Shown here: positions 46,481 through 58,600 of the stretch, piece after piece | How the letters are laid out: the number at the start of each line of letters is the position of its first letter | Position numbering within the stretch: the first letter of the stretch is position 1 | Source of the DNA: Cryptomeria japonica | Taxonomy: Eukaryota > Streptophyta > Pinopsida > Cupressales > Cupressaceae | Direction: 5' to 3' | DNA length: 64,000 nt | Assembly: GCF_030272615.1 (NCBI RefSeq) | Contig: NC_081409.1 | Span: 246,015,502 to 246,079,501, forward strand | Program-made: the position numbers and the translations under genes | Notes under the pieces: model-generated | The model's input: only the letters and a program-made list of their open reading frames with translations | What the model was told of the DNA's origin: nothing | Databases searched by the model: none

Positions 46481-46525
46481 GCAAAGTTGGTCATATTCAA
46501 AAATCAATTTGATTAATGTGGATAT

Positions 46526-46543
46526 GCCCCATAGTGGGTGCCA
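46526..46543 (-). promoter_or_regulatory. primer-binding site of element D
   Basis: On the minus strand it reads TGGCACCCACTATGGGGC, four bases from the LTR end. It fixes the sense strand and the 5' LTR. Confidence 0.7.
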
Positions 46544-46547
46544 GAAA

Positions 46548-47987
46548 TGTATGCAGGAAAAGCGGTTCAATGAAACTTAAATCATGAAAATATTCAAAGA
46601 CTTGCCCACACACCCATGGGACTCTTGGTGCAAGTTATGGAGCCATGAGGAATAGCTCAACTTCCCAAGGAGTGTTCCATGGTTCTCTATCTCACAATGT
46701 CCCTCAAGCCAATGCCTTTTCTCTCAGATCACTGAGCAAAGTGACTTAGGGATGACGAATGCAAGAACAAGGGATTCTTTAGATCAAATTTAGTATGAAT
46801 GCATCCTATTTATGCATGATTTTGACAAATGAACTAAACTAGATGATACGATGACAAGGTTAGTAAAAATACCATCCTAACATGATATACTAGTTATATG
46901 ATTTAATCTAAGATAATAGAAATGCTCTAAAATGTTTATTAGATTTATTCCTTTTGCAAAGAGAGGCTAAATGCTTGCTAAATTTGAGTATAAGTATGAT
47001 GCTAAAGACTTTTTTTTCTGAAGAAGGAATGGGCTCTATTTATAGGGAAAACAGGGCAATGGATGGTCAAGATTGGATAATCTTAACAAGGGCTAGGATT
47101 GAAAGTTAATCAATCCATGTTTACAATTCTCACCAATGAAATGGTGACAATTGTCAACATAAGACTGCTTGAGAAGACCTGATGATTACCTTAGGAGGTA
47201 AAGGTTAAGGTTAGATTAGCGTTATCCAATGGATAAAGGTTTTACCCAAAGGATAAACTCTTGTGCAAGGGTTAAAGGGATAACCATGGTCAAAGCAATG
47301 AATGCTTGATGAGACCTCTGGGTTAGATGAGGGTTGAGTTAGGCAAAAAGTCTCTAACCATGCCACTTAGGGTTAGTTAACCATTAATGGTTTGAAATAC
47401 TTTGGGGACAAATTTGTTAGAGTCCTTCCAAATTTGGGGGTATTCAACAAGTTAGCTTGTTGAAGGCACAAAATGCTTTAATGGCTTTGGAAGACTTTAC
47501 TCCAAATTTGAGAAGTGACCTCCTCAAATTTAGGGAAAGGGGATAATTGATGGGTTTAGGTTATTTGATTAGGATTAGAGGGATTCTAGAAGAATTTAGG
47601 AAGATGGTTAGGAGGCAAGTGGGAGATGTAGGAAAATGCAAGTGGGTGAGGAATAATAGGATTTAATTAAAATAAATTGCTTTATTTTAATTTGGTTGCA
47701 AGTGGGGAATTTAAATAAATTAAATTTATTTATTTGGGGTGAACTATTTAATTAAATGTAAATTTAATTAAAAGTAGAGAGAAGGGATTTAATTAAATAA
47801 AATGATTTATTCAATTAAATGATATAAAAGGCTTAAGTGAATTTAAATAAATAAATAAAATAAATTATTTAATTAAATGGAGGAATGTGGGTGATTTAAT
47901 TAAATTAGATTTAACTAAATGGATGAATGAGAATAAAATGAACATTAAATATTCATTTAGGAATATGGTCATTTTTATACGTCTACA
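46548..47987 (-). repeat. 5' LTR of element D
   Basis: 1,440 bp, TG...CA on its own strand, TATA element on the minus strand at about 47036-47045. It aligns along its whole length with the 3' LTR, with a deletion of about 30 bp near 47167 and about 5-6% differences in the part compared by eye. Confidence 0.9.
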
Positions 47988-47992
47988 AAGCT

Positions 47993-48836
47993 ATTAAAGC
48001 TTGGAAAGGTATGTATAACTAGTGAGAAACAGACATTTGTTTTGCTTTGTCAAGAGTTCAATGATGTATTTGCATGGCAGTATGAAGATTTGAAGGGATT
48101 TAACCCCACATTAGCCCAACACACCATAGAGTTGGAAGTTGATGCCAAGCCCGTGAGACAAAAGCAAAGGCCCCTTAATCCAAAACTCGGGCATCTCATG
48201 AAGACAGAACTAAACAAGTTGATCCAAGGTAATATCATCTTTCCTATAAAGCATACATCTTGGGTTTCAAATTTGGTTCCCGTAAGAAAGAAGAATGGTG
48301 AGCTTAGACTTTGTGTAGACTTTAGAGATCTTAACATAGCTTCTCTAAAAGATCATTACCCGCTGCCCTCAATGGAGCAGATCTTACAAGTAGTTTCAGG
48401 TTCAGATAGATTTTCACTACTTGATGGTTATTCTGGTTATAATTAGATTCTGGTAAAAGAGGATGACCAATTTAAAACTGCCTTTACTACAAAATAGGGA
48501 ACAATGGCATATAGGAAAATGCCTTTTGGTTTGTCTAATGCAGGAGAAACCTTTCAGAGGGCAATGGATATGGCTTTCCAAGGTCTTATAAATAAATTTG
48601 TTCTGGTTTATCTTGATGACGTAACCATTTTTTCAAAGCATGTGGAAGAGAACTTTTCTCACTTAAGGGAGATTTTTGAAAGGTGTAGAGAATATGGAAT
48701 ATCTTTAAATCCCCAAAAGTGCATTTTTGTCATACATGAGGGTAAGTTGTTGGGCTATATTGTCTCCAAACATGGAATAACCATAGATCTGGAGAGGGTA
48801 AGTGTTATTTTAGCTTTGCCTTTACCTACACATTAG
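47993..48836 (+). pseudogene. pol: reverse transcriptase of element C (right part)
   Basis: The first codons continue the frame interrupted by D at 21615. A pre-RT segment with EFNDVFAWQYEDLKG is followed by RT: VPVRKKNGELRLCVDFRDLN, PLPSMEQIL, LLDGYSGYN, then MPFGLSNAGETFQRAM and the catalytic YLDDVTIFSKH (about 48610). Stops at 48446 and near 48498 (tag) break the reading. This RT is of a different subgroup from those of A and D. Confidence 0.85.
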
Positions 48837-49340
48837 AAAGGCCTTCAAAGCTTTATAGTCAAAATCAATTTTGTAAGGAGATTCATCCCTAATATAGCAT
48901 TTCTTTTGAAGCCATTGACTAGCATGCTTAAGAAAAATGTTACTTTCAGCTGGTCCAAAGAGGCTAAGAATAATTTTGAAGAAATTAAGACTGCCATAGC
49001 ATCAACACCTACTTTGATTAATCCAGACTTTGCAAAGGATTTTATATATATGCTTTTGGTACTTTTGATACTTTTTCAGCTATGTCGATTCAATAGAATG
49101 ACGAGGGATTGGAACAACCAATAGAATTCTTCAGCCAAGGCCTAGAAGGGTACAAACAAAATTATTCTTTTGTTGATAAACATGCATTAGTAGTCATTAG
49201 AAGTCTAAAGAAATTTAGACATGTTCTTTCAAATAACAAAATTCATCTAATGGTTGCTCATCCTAGTATAAAAGAATTTTTGTTGAATAGAGATCTTAAT
49301 GACAAAAGAGCTAGTTGGATCACAAAAGTGATGGAGTATG
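48837..49340 (+). pseudogene. RNase H of element C
   Basis: Starts after the FVRRFIPNIA segment, contains MLKKNVTFSWSKEAKNNF and, after a frameshift near 49100, PIEFFSQGLEGYKQNYSFVD followed by ALVVIRSLKKFRHVL. The catalytic core strand is damaged by the shift. It is the RT-linked RNase H; C also has the second type upstream of RT. Confidence 0.75.
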
Positions 49341-50740
49341 ATGTCAATATAAAGGTAACGAAGTTGATTAGAGCTAAGGGATTATGTGAACAACTCGCTG
49401 GTCACAATGAAAACACCGAACAAGAAAGTGAAGAAGTTGTCCTAGTTCATGAAGATAATGAGCCAATTGTTGTAGCAACACCTCCTACAAGTTGGGTGCA
49501 AGAAATGATGAATTTTCTTCAGACTGGTGAGTGTCCTAAAGGCTTGAACAATGCTAAATTAAGATACTATAGACTTCAAGCTATCTCTTATATCATTTTG
49601 GATGGAATTTTGTTTAGAAAAGATTTTAATGGTTTATTCTTAAGATGCATAGATTCAAATCAAACTAAGAGAATATTAGAGGAATTCCATAATGGACCAG
49701 TTGGTGGTCACTTTGCACCACAGACTACAACATTAAAGATCATGAGGGTGAGATATTTTTCGCTTGATTTGCATAAAGATGTCTATGCTTGGGTAAGGAA
49801 ATGTAAGAATTGTGCAATATTTGCAAGCAAACAGAAGATGGAAGCTTTACCCCTGCAACCTGTTCAAATTGAACAACCTTTCATGAAGTGGGGTCTTGAT
49901 TTTATCGTAGTCATCAATCCACCTTCAAGTTCTGGCCATAAATGGAAATTGACAACCACTGATTACTTTACCAAGTGGACTGAAGCTATACCCTTGAAAG
50001 AGGCAAATGAAAGTGTAGACCTAAACTTTTATCAAGACTTAGTAGTAAGGTTTGGTATCCCTAATTCTATTATTTCAGACAATGCATTAGATTTTATAGG
50101 ATTTAAGATTACTGATTAGGCTGTCCAGAACAACATATTTTTGAGTACTTCATCCAATTATTACCCTCAGGGTAATGGACAAGATGAGTCTACTAATAAG
50201 AACTTGATTAGGATAATCAAGAGGACAATAGAAGATAATTAGAGAACTTGGCACACTCAGTTGAAACATGCATTGTGGGCTGATAGGATCACCCCTAAGA
50301 GAGCTACATGTATATCTCCCTATGTCCTTGTTTATGGTAAAGAGGCAAGACTCCCAATTTCAGTTGAAATGCCTACACTAACTCTGATTATAGAGCTATA
50401 AATGTTGCAAGAAGAACCAATGTAGGTTAGGTTGGCATAACTAATAGAGTTGGAGGAGGTAAGAAAGCAAGCATTATTGACTATTCAAAATCATCAAGCT
50501 CAAATGAAGAGGACTTTCAATAGAAAGGCAGCTCTAAGAGTTTTTAATGAAGGAGATTTGGTTTTGAAATGGGATGAATTAAAGAGTAAGCCTAGAAAGC
50601 ATACTAAATTTGATGCCACATGGGATGGCCAATACCTCATTACTGAGTAAAAGAAACATAAAGCTTTTAAACTTTCAAAGTTGAATGGTGAGACTCTTCC
50701 AATCCCAGTTAATGGGATTCATCTCAAAGCTTGCCTTTGA
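49341..50740 (+). pseudogene. int: integrase of element C
   Basis: The zinc-binding region (EEFHNGPVGGHFAPQTTTLK ... RKCKNCAIF) is at about 49680-49830. The core starts with WGLDFIVV (first Asp), then IISDNALDF (second Asp, about 50078) and NGQDEST (third position Glu kept, about 50178). Several stops follow (50119, near 50240, near 50400). The C-terminal part KFDATWDGQYLITE ends near 50650. Homologous to the B fragment at 14321-14967, which retains sense codons at these stops. Confidence 0.85.
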
Positions 50741-50938
50741 GATTTCAGTTAAGCTAATAAGTGCCGATACACATTCTATTTTTGCTTTTCTATTTTTCAA
50801 TAAGTGCTCATGCATAGTTTTGTGGTTTTTGTTTTAGGCAGCACCACTTGTTTTTTTCTAGTTTTCCTATTTTGTTTTGTTGTTATGCTACAAAGCATCT
50901 GAATTTTCAAGAAGTTTCATTTGGAGAGAGGGCTAAAA
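50741..50938 (+). other. 3' untranslated region of element C
   Basis: Between integrase and the LTR. It ends with the purine run GGAGAGAGGG before the likely LTR start at 50939. Nearly identical to 14968-15165. Confidence 0.55.
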
Positions 50939-53198
50939 TGACTCCATAAGCCTAGTGGATAAGCCATGATTAGTCTATAGTGTTTTGTAGGCAAACACTC
51001 CACAGAAGTCGCCAAAAATGTTACCAAATTTTGCACATGCCAAAATTAGTGCCCTAATGAAGCCTTGCATTCATTCATTTTGAAAAGATCAAATCATGAA
51101 CCAGGGAGAAATGTACTATTTTTTTCTAACTTGTTTGCTTCATGTGCAGATACATGAAAGTAAGACAACATGTGGGTTAAAATGTGGCTCCCATGAGGGT
51201 TGATCTCAACATGCTATAGACCATAGAGATATTTATGCTTCATTTGCCGATGAAATAGCGTGGCCTATTAAAACCTTCAAGAAAAGTCATGTTGGCAAGT
51301 GTATCGCCGAATTTCTTGCGTAGTTGATGAAAGGCCAAAAGAAGCTTAGAGAAAATGCAATCGGCCTGTGTAAAGTTTTATTTGAGCACTGAAGATGGTT
51401 TTAAAAGGCTAGAGAAATTCCAAGCATTTTCAGTCGCCAAGCAGGAAGAACATTTATCCCACATTGGTTGCAGGGAGGAGCATTTTTGTATTTAAAGCTA
51501 AAGTCACATATAACTATAGTGTCAAAGCTTACGAGATTTTGACAAGAAGTGTCTCACTACCCTGTGGACCCCGCATGTGCGCATCTCAAGGCATCTTAAT
51601 TTTGTGACCGGCTGGCGGGAAGAGGTTCAAGGTCAAGCAAGTCAGTAAAGATCGGACGCAGATCGCAGAGATCTAACAGTTGTTGCTATGTCACAAGGAA
51701 AAGTTGCTCGCCCAGGTTATCATCGTGACTTGGCGGCAAGGTGGGTCCAGGTCCAGATGGAAGACAAAGTGGACCCATGAGAAAATCAGAGGGTGAAGCA
51801 CACTAATAACATGACACAAGAACAAAGATCAGCCGGAGTAAAGTTTGAGTAGATTTGATCACATCCAACAGTGATCACATAGATCCGACGGTAGTCGCTA
51901 AGCCGCAAGGAAAAGTTGCCCGCCCAACTATCTCATGCAACTTGGCGACCAAGTAGTGGGGCCCGCTAATGAAGCAATTCGAAGGAAGAAATAAAGAATG
52001 CAGATTAAGGTTGATTGGATGAAAGAGATTCATTTTGGAAGTGAGTCCATGCCATGCTAAGATGGTAGGGCAGGAACCTTGAAACCAACCAGGATGTGAC
52101 ACATGGCTGGCCCGATAGAAAAGCAGGTGAAATGGAGCGTATCATCAACCATCAAAATAAGAATTTTAGTGCTAACCTGATGACCTGATGAAGAAAGGAA
52201 TGCTAGTTACAGTCAGAAGCTAAAAGTGGTGGCAGGCAAAGTAGTGTCCAGGGATCCATGCAAAATGAGAAGAAAAAGCCATCAGGTAGTTTGAGGTCCG
52301 GTTACTCAGCTCAGAGAAAGCCTGTATGAGTCTTTCTCATGATCTTGAGGTGATAAGAATTGATTTTGAGCACCATATGGGTCAACTTTTAGTTGACTAA
52401 GAGTTTGAACTGAATTGCATGAGTTTTTCTCATGATTTTGAGCCTTTTTGATGGCTTTTTTATTTCTACAAGAGGATCAGTTTTCAAAGGAGATATTTTT
52501 AGTGGGAGTTCATCTTCATGTCATTCTAGAGTTATCTTTCCTCTACTTTTTGGAAGGCTTTGGTATAAAGTGAATTTTTTTTATCTTTCTTCACTAGTTC
52601 TTGATGATTCTCTGGCTGGTTTTAGCAGAGAATACATTCTTATAGCTCATATGCAGTTTTATGACAGAATTCTGAATAAAAATTACCAGCTTATGCCTTA
52701 TGTCTTTACAATTCATTTTCTTATCCTTGATTGAGAGTTAGTTTATTGTGTTATTGTATAGATAACCTTTGAATTTTTTGTCTCATTTGTAATTCACAGG
52801 TTGTGCATTGTGATAAATTAGTTCATTTGGTTGATTGTGAAATTTTTCTCTTTCCTTTCAATTTCTTGAAGTTTATCCTTTGCATGAAATATTTGTGTGT
52901 TATGAAACAAAAGTCTATTTGTGCAGATTGGTGTTTTTAGAATTGTATCTCTGTCATTTTGAGATATCTTATTGATGCTTCACCTTCGTTTAGCATTTGC
53001 AATTTCTTTCTAGTTTCATTTTAAGTTTTCCTACCCCTTTTCTCGGTAAACATTTAGAGTTTTTCATAGGGAACCAGTCCTTCATCTGGAGGTTAATTCT
53101 CACTATAGACAACCCACAGGCCTGAGAATTATCCCATGTGTCACCAAGTTTCTTGACCTTTTAGCTTGTGCACTATGGGTGCAATTTGAGTGACAACA
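50939..53198 (+). repeat. 3' LTR of element C
   Basis: Matches the left LTR (15166-16730) but is longer by about 475 bp (51620-52090, which contains a partial imperfect repeat around AAGGAAAAGTTGC) and about 230 bp (52948-53183). TATTTAAA at about 51489. Ends GAGTGACAACA at 53198 and is followed directly by LINE sequence. The exact start was inferred from the polypurine tract. Confidence 0.65.
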
Positions 53199-54030
53199 AT
53201 GAAATCCACAAAAAATCTCCAACTTTAGGGAGACCAATGTTGTTCCAACAAAGATAATAAGGCCACTTTCTTTCTCTCACTCTTTGACGTTGGATCTCAT
53301 ATCCTAATTTCACACTATACTTACCAGATTTGGATGCACACCAAAAGATGGTGTCCTCCTATTTCGACTGCAAGACACATCTATTTTGTAGAAGATCCGC
53401 CAACTTCAAACACAACCTTCTATCTCCAATGTCAATTGATTTCCAACCCAACATCCCACCATTACTCGAGTTGTCAACAACATAATCCTTAACAAATAGG
53501 CCGATTTTGATTTTGACTTTTTTGACCCATTCCTACTTTGCAAAAAAATCACAAAGCACCTACTCACCTTCCCATAAGTCACGCTAGAACATAACTGTCT
53601 GGCCATTACCAATGCGCCAAGATAGATGATTGGTGATGATGTTCCTACAATCCCACAAGAAATTCCAAGTCGAGGAACCTCTAGCAGCATCAGCTATGGT
53701 AAGGATCCTATTCGAATTTTCCATATCCAAATATTTCCTCCTAAAGAGTCTACACCACAAGTTGTTCGGTTGTTCATACATTTTCCAACTCAATTTCACC
53801 CCCAATACAAGGTTTTGAAGATCCATCTTCCTCAGCCCTGCTCCACCTTCATCCTTTAGAAGACACATGGTGTCCCAGTTGATTAGGGGAATCTTCCTTT
53901 GATGTTTGGCACCTTCCCACACAAATTTCTTGAGCAACCCATCCAACTTCCTCCCAGCCACCTGCGACATCTTGAAACAAGACATACTATAGACCGGAAT
54001 AGCCAAGAGGACAGCTCTGATCATAGTCAA
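53199..54030 (-). pseudogene. LINE ORF2: post-RT and zinc-binding region
   Basis: A 148-codon frame (54030-53584) starts MTMIRAVLLAIPVYSMSCFK and has FVWEGAKHQRKIPLINWD and the RRKYL/NFLWDCR segments of plant L1 elements. After a shift it continues as the zinc-binding (zf-RVT) region with SGKYSVKLGYEIQ and PKVGDFLWIS at 53199-53330. It stops at the C insertion. The rest of the C-terminus is not recognisable on the left side. Confidence 0.8.
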
Positions 54031-54049
54031 ATGTCTCGCTTATGAGAGC

Positions 54050-54845
54050 CATCTATTTTTTCATTTTTTAGACTTTGACTGGCATGAATGGATCACATCT
54101 TTCCAGATATGGCTCTACCTACAACTAAAGCTGATTCAAACCCCTAAGTATTTGATGGGGAACTCCCCAATCTTAAACTCCAAGAAGTTAGCAATTTTGG
54201 TTTGAAGGGGTTTGCAGGTGTTGAAGAAGAAGACCTGCGATTTGTCCCTATTCATCGCCTATCCTGAAGCTCGAGTGTAAATGTCCAAGACATTCTTGAT
54301 CTCCATTGCTTCTTTCATGGTTGCTTCGCCAAACAAAATTGTGTCATCTACGAATTGCGAATGCGTGATGGCCTCAAAGTTTTCATGCACCCTGATGCCT
54401 TTCCAAAAGTCTTCACTATTTCTCCTTTTAATGAGATTGCCCACTAGCTTTGCCATTAGGACAAACAATGAAGGGGAAATATGATCCCCTTGGCACAACC
54501 CATTTGTGGTCTCAAAGAACCCACAGATTGCTCCATTTACAATCATGGAAAAAATCACCAAAGAAATGCACCAAAGAAATGCAAAAGTTAATGCAATCAA
54601 TCCAGTCTTTTGAGAAACCAAATTTATTAAGAACACATACAAGAAAATCCCAAACCACCCTATCATAAGCTTTTGCAACGTCAAGTTTAATGGTCATACC
54701 TTTTTGTTTGCCTTTCTGCATGGAGTGTAGCACCTCTACTACCAAAATGATAGTGTCCGCTAACTCTCTGCCAGGAGTGAAGCCGTTTTGGTTTTCAGAA
54801 ATTAAATTAGACATGATTTTTTGAGCCTATTGTTACTGCATCATT
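54050..54845 (-). pseudogene. LINE ORF2: reverse transcriptase (partial)
   Basis: RT starts within the finger/palm with LISENQNGFTPGREL (about 54795), then LDVAKAYDRVVWDF (about 54690), TTNGLCQGDHISPSLF (about 54500) and the catalytic SQFVDDTILFGEA (about 54345). The aspartates are kept (VDD). The part of RT upstream of 54845 and the linker to the endonuclease are absent and replaced by the 4.9-kb block that follows. Confidence 0.85.
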
Positions 54846-55699
54846 TATTCCTCATGATAAGAGTGAGTCATCCTATAAAATTTCCATTCGGAGTCCTAAT
54901 CTTTCTTGTGACACCTCGGTTCAAGTCCTTAGTACGTCTGTAAATCCTTTTTCAATCACAAATGTCAAGTTTTGGTAATTGGTTGAACTCTGTGAACACG
55001 TTGAACCATCTTAAATTGGGTTCAATAGGTTCATTTAGGTTCCGTAGGTTCCTAGGTGTTCAGGGAGGTTTTTCATACTAATATTTTCTTCAAGTGTCTT
55101 GCAACAGCTCTCTAAAAGTTTCTTGTTCGATGATATGTTACTTTATTTCTCTCCAGGTTTTGAACTCATTGAACCAAGTTCAAGAGGTTCAAACGTGTTC
55201 AACATGTTCAATATAGCACAAATGCTCAGCAGCATGGTATAATTAATTTTCTCGACAAGATTTTCCTTGAAGACGACGTACACCTTGAATTGCTTGAACA
55301 CCCATGAAGTCTGTTCAGGATGTTCATATGTGTATGAAGTTGGTGGGTCCCGCGGGTTTTTATGATTTGATGGTGCATTCATTACCAAATATGTGGAAGT
55401 TGAACCATGTTTTAAGTGACGTCGATTCCTGGCTTTTTGAAGTAAGCAATCATTTTGGGAACTGGCGGTTACTTCAAAAATGCCGCCATGCATTCAATGC
55501 ATGCATGCAATGTCCAATCCACAAAATTACCACACTCAGACTGAAAATTGGAATTATTGCATTCAATTTTTCCATATCATTGCCTTCACTAATAAGGTAT
55601 GAAGGATTATTAGTGCTCTGCATTTGTTCCTCCCTGCTGCATTTTTTTTTTCCTGGATAGGACTCTTGTTTGCTGCTAGTCATCGTCTGGTTGTTCAAC
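54846..55699. other. segment 5' of the unknown frame, with GGTTCAA-type words
   Basis: No supportable protein frame. TTCAA/GGTTC words recur at 54916-55060 and 55155-55205 (for example GTTCAACATGTTCAATATAG). This could be a promoter or leader of the frame that begins at 55804, or an unrelated repeat. No LTR pair, inverted ends or site duplication was found around it. Confidence 0.3.
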
Positions 55700-58600
55700 T
55701 ATGAAGGTGAGTCCTTTTCTTGTTCTCTCCAGTGGATTTTGCTTGCATTTTCTCTCTTATAGAAAGTTTTGCTGCAACAGGTTTAGGCTTATTGTTTTAA
55801 ATTATGAAGTCCACACTACATTTTTTTGGGAATGTTTTTAGCCTGGCATCAACTGAACCCATAGTTAGCGATACTGACCTAAAAGGGGAAAACCTTGAGG
55901 TGTTGAAAGAGAGGGTGTTCAAAGGAATTGACAAGTCTTTTGGTGTGGAGATTTTGAGTAGCGGTCTCATAGAAGTGGCAGCTTTTCCCCCAACCATTCC
56001 TTGCCCAGAATTGATTTGAGAATGTATTGCTAGATACAACCCAGTGTCTGAAACCATTAGGAGAGACAATGGTGAAACCCTTCTTGCCAGAAATCATGAA
56101 GTGATTTCCTCAGTCTTCAAGATACCTGATTGCCAATTCTCCAACTTTTCCCCTGCTCAGTCAATCACTGAGTTCAACACAGACAGAACAGGACAACGTA
56201 ACAATGTAGCAAAATTCTGGTTGAAGGTTCCTCAAAGAGGTGGTTCCAGGTTACCCAAGAATCCTAATAAGAATCACATGTTGCCTCACATTCATGACAT
56301 TATGCTTCTGTTGCACCGAGCCAGAGGATCCACTGAAGCTTATAGCTTTGATGACTAGATTTATTGCTACGTGCAGTGGTTTTGGAAGGGAAGCAATATT
56401 TGGATTGGGCTGAATTGATTGTTGATTCAATGAGAGAACAACTGAGTATGGCTAAACAGTTCAAACAGAACTTCTTTATGTCTTCATATCTCTTGTATTG
56501 TTTGGCCTATGTTAAGGACTTGGTTGGAATACCGAAACAGCTCACTGAGGAGGATGTTTCTGTATATGAGTTCTATCCCATGCTGCAAAAGGATAAGGCC
56601 TTACAAGATTTTTGAAGGGTGCACAATGCTTTTCTGGGTGACTTGTGTCATGAATTGAAGAATATGAAAGCCAAAAGAATCTCCGAGGTTGCATAGACTT
56701 TGATTAAGAGGTTTGGTAGTTTTTATATCCAGTTTCCACACTTCTGTTACATAAGGGTAGGCAGCTTTGAAGAGGAGCCCTTCAAGCTCCCTCACTTTTG
56801 TTCAGATTGCTTTGTTATGGCGGAAATATGTAGACAACTAACCTCCATAATAAAAAAGGCACAACCCAGGGATAAATGGGAGGGTCATTTTCCCATCTAA
56901 TTGGGCATGTTGTCCTGTAGTTTGATGTCTGATGCTTTGAGTATTGGAGCAGATCTCAGGAATTTCAATTTTTCCCTGTATCCTGAAAGGAAAGGTTTTG
57001 ATAATAAGGGTTTTTCCCAAAGTCTTGGTCTAATGCCATACCTCCCAATGCCACAATTAGAGGATTTATGGGAAGATTTTATAGATGAATTCAAAGTGTT
57101 CAAAAGAGGAAACATGAGGCTGGTGTTAGAACAAGTCATTTCATTGCAGATAAAATTGGATACTAAGGGGCTCAAAGAGAACTATCTAGAGCTTTTTGAA
57201 CTAGGATACTTAGCCCGTGCAGAAATTGAAATGCCTCCAATTGACTGGAATGAGAAAGAGAAAGATGATATATAGATAAGGACCAAAGGAGTCTTGGAAA
57301 GGACTGTGACATGGGTTGCCAATAAGAAAGCAGTTAAATTAGGCGTTAAGTCTAATCCTGTGAGAAGTAATGAGGACCCTCTACATTCACCAAAGAGTCT
57401 TTCTAACAATGCTTCTATGCCTATTCATGTAGGTAAGGATAACAAGCCGCCCCATCTTAGACATAGGTCTAATTTAGCTTTGGATTTCTATACTCCTCGG
57501 CATACCCAGTCCTGAAGTGTCGCTCAAAGAAAGATGGATCAGGCAAAGGATATAGGGGTGAAAGATACGATTCTTGATGCCCAGATATTTGAAGTTGAAG
57601 ACTTGGATAGCGATGTTGCTAATGCCCTGGATTCTCATACAGTGACTATGGCTATGACACCTCCTTCCAAAGTGATCAAAGGAACAACCAACTCCAGTGC
57701 AACTCCTAAATGGTTGACCACCTCGGTGAACAAAAAGCGGAGTTTTCTTCCCGTGACTATTCCGATTCAGGAAATGGTCATTAAGTACACAGAGAAGAGT
57801 CCTAAGCCGAAAAGGTTCATGACTACCGCTCGCCTAGACAATGATGAGGGAACTAGAAAATGGGTTGCTGAAATCGCCTCGTACAAACCCAAGGATGAAA
57901 ACAAGGAGGCTAGCCCTGATGATTTTGAGATCATGAAAGTAGAACTGGGAAATATGAGTAGAGACACAAGCAATCATTTCTTTCAGGTTTCGGGAAAGAA
58001 AATGCTCACCAGGTCAGAGAAAGATGGGCGAGAAAAGAGAGAGCTAAAGCGACACATAAATGTTCTGACCCAATTCATTGATAGTATTGGTTTCTTTGGG
58101 GCACTCCCAATATCTCATGCTACAAAGAACTTTGACCCAACTTCGCCAGAAAATAAAAAGTTAATGAGCCAAGTTCAACGGACCAAGAGTATTGCTGAAG
58201 CCGTGGAGAAATGGATTGAGGAAATAATCAAGGATGGTGAGAAGTACATCACCGACTCTCAAAAGCTATGTGATGAGATACAGAGTCTTATTGCTGAAGT
58301 TCAAAATCAGCTTGTACCGTGGGAGGAGGAACACAAATGGCAGAATATTTTGCCCTTGTTTTCCAAAATAGAAGAATATGGAGTTACCAGGTTTTTGATG
58401 GAACACTCAATCAAATTGGTATCGGATGAATGTCAACTCTTTGTGATAAAGAAAACCATAATGTGGTGAGTGCTTACCTTCAAGTCTGTGATCTCTGATG
58501 CTAAGACCTCTATTTACAAGCTCCAAGATCTCTAGTGCAGTATAGTTAATGATAACAAGGTAGTTAATCCTGGCCATGATTGGTAGTTGGGCATTTGCAA

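Larger units (their letters stand above)
43886..46525 (-). other. leader of element D
   Basis: A 2.6-kb leader between the primer-binding site and ORF0, with no supportable long frame. It contains two blocks of ATGCGCTA-type repeats (on the + strand; TAGCGCAT on the element's own strand) at 44341-44710 and 46215-46480. Between them are low-complexity AG-rich stretches. Confidence 0.6.
21616..47987 (-). mobile_element. element D: Ogre/Tat-like gypsy, nearly complete, interrupted by E
   Basis: Two LTRs in the same orientation (21616-23084 and 46548-47987) bound it, with site duplication AAGCT at 21611-21615 and 47988-47992. A primer-binding site (46526-46543) and a polypurine tract (23085-23098) both place its sense strand as minus. 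In sense order: 5' LTR, 2.7-kb leader, ORF0, gag, protease (cut by E), G-patch, RT, RNase H, second RNase H, integrase, A-rich tract, antisense PMD gene, repeat arrays, 3' LTR. Without E it spans about 18.6 kb, in the range of the very large Ogre elements. It is broken by many stops. Confidence 0.9.
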
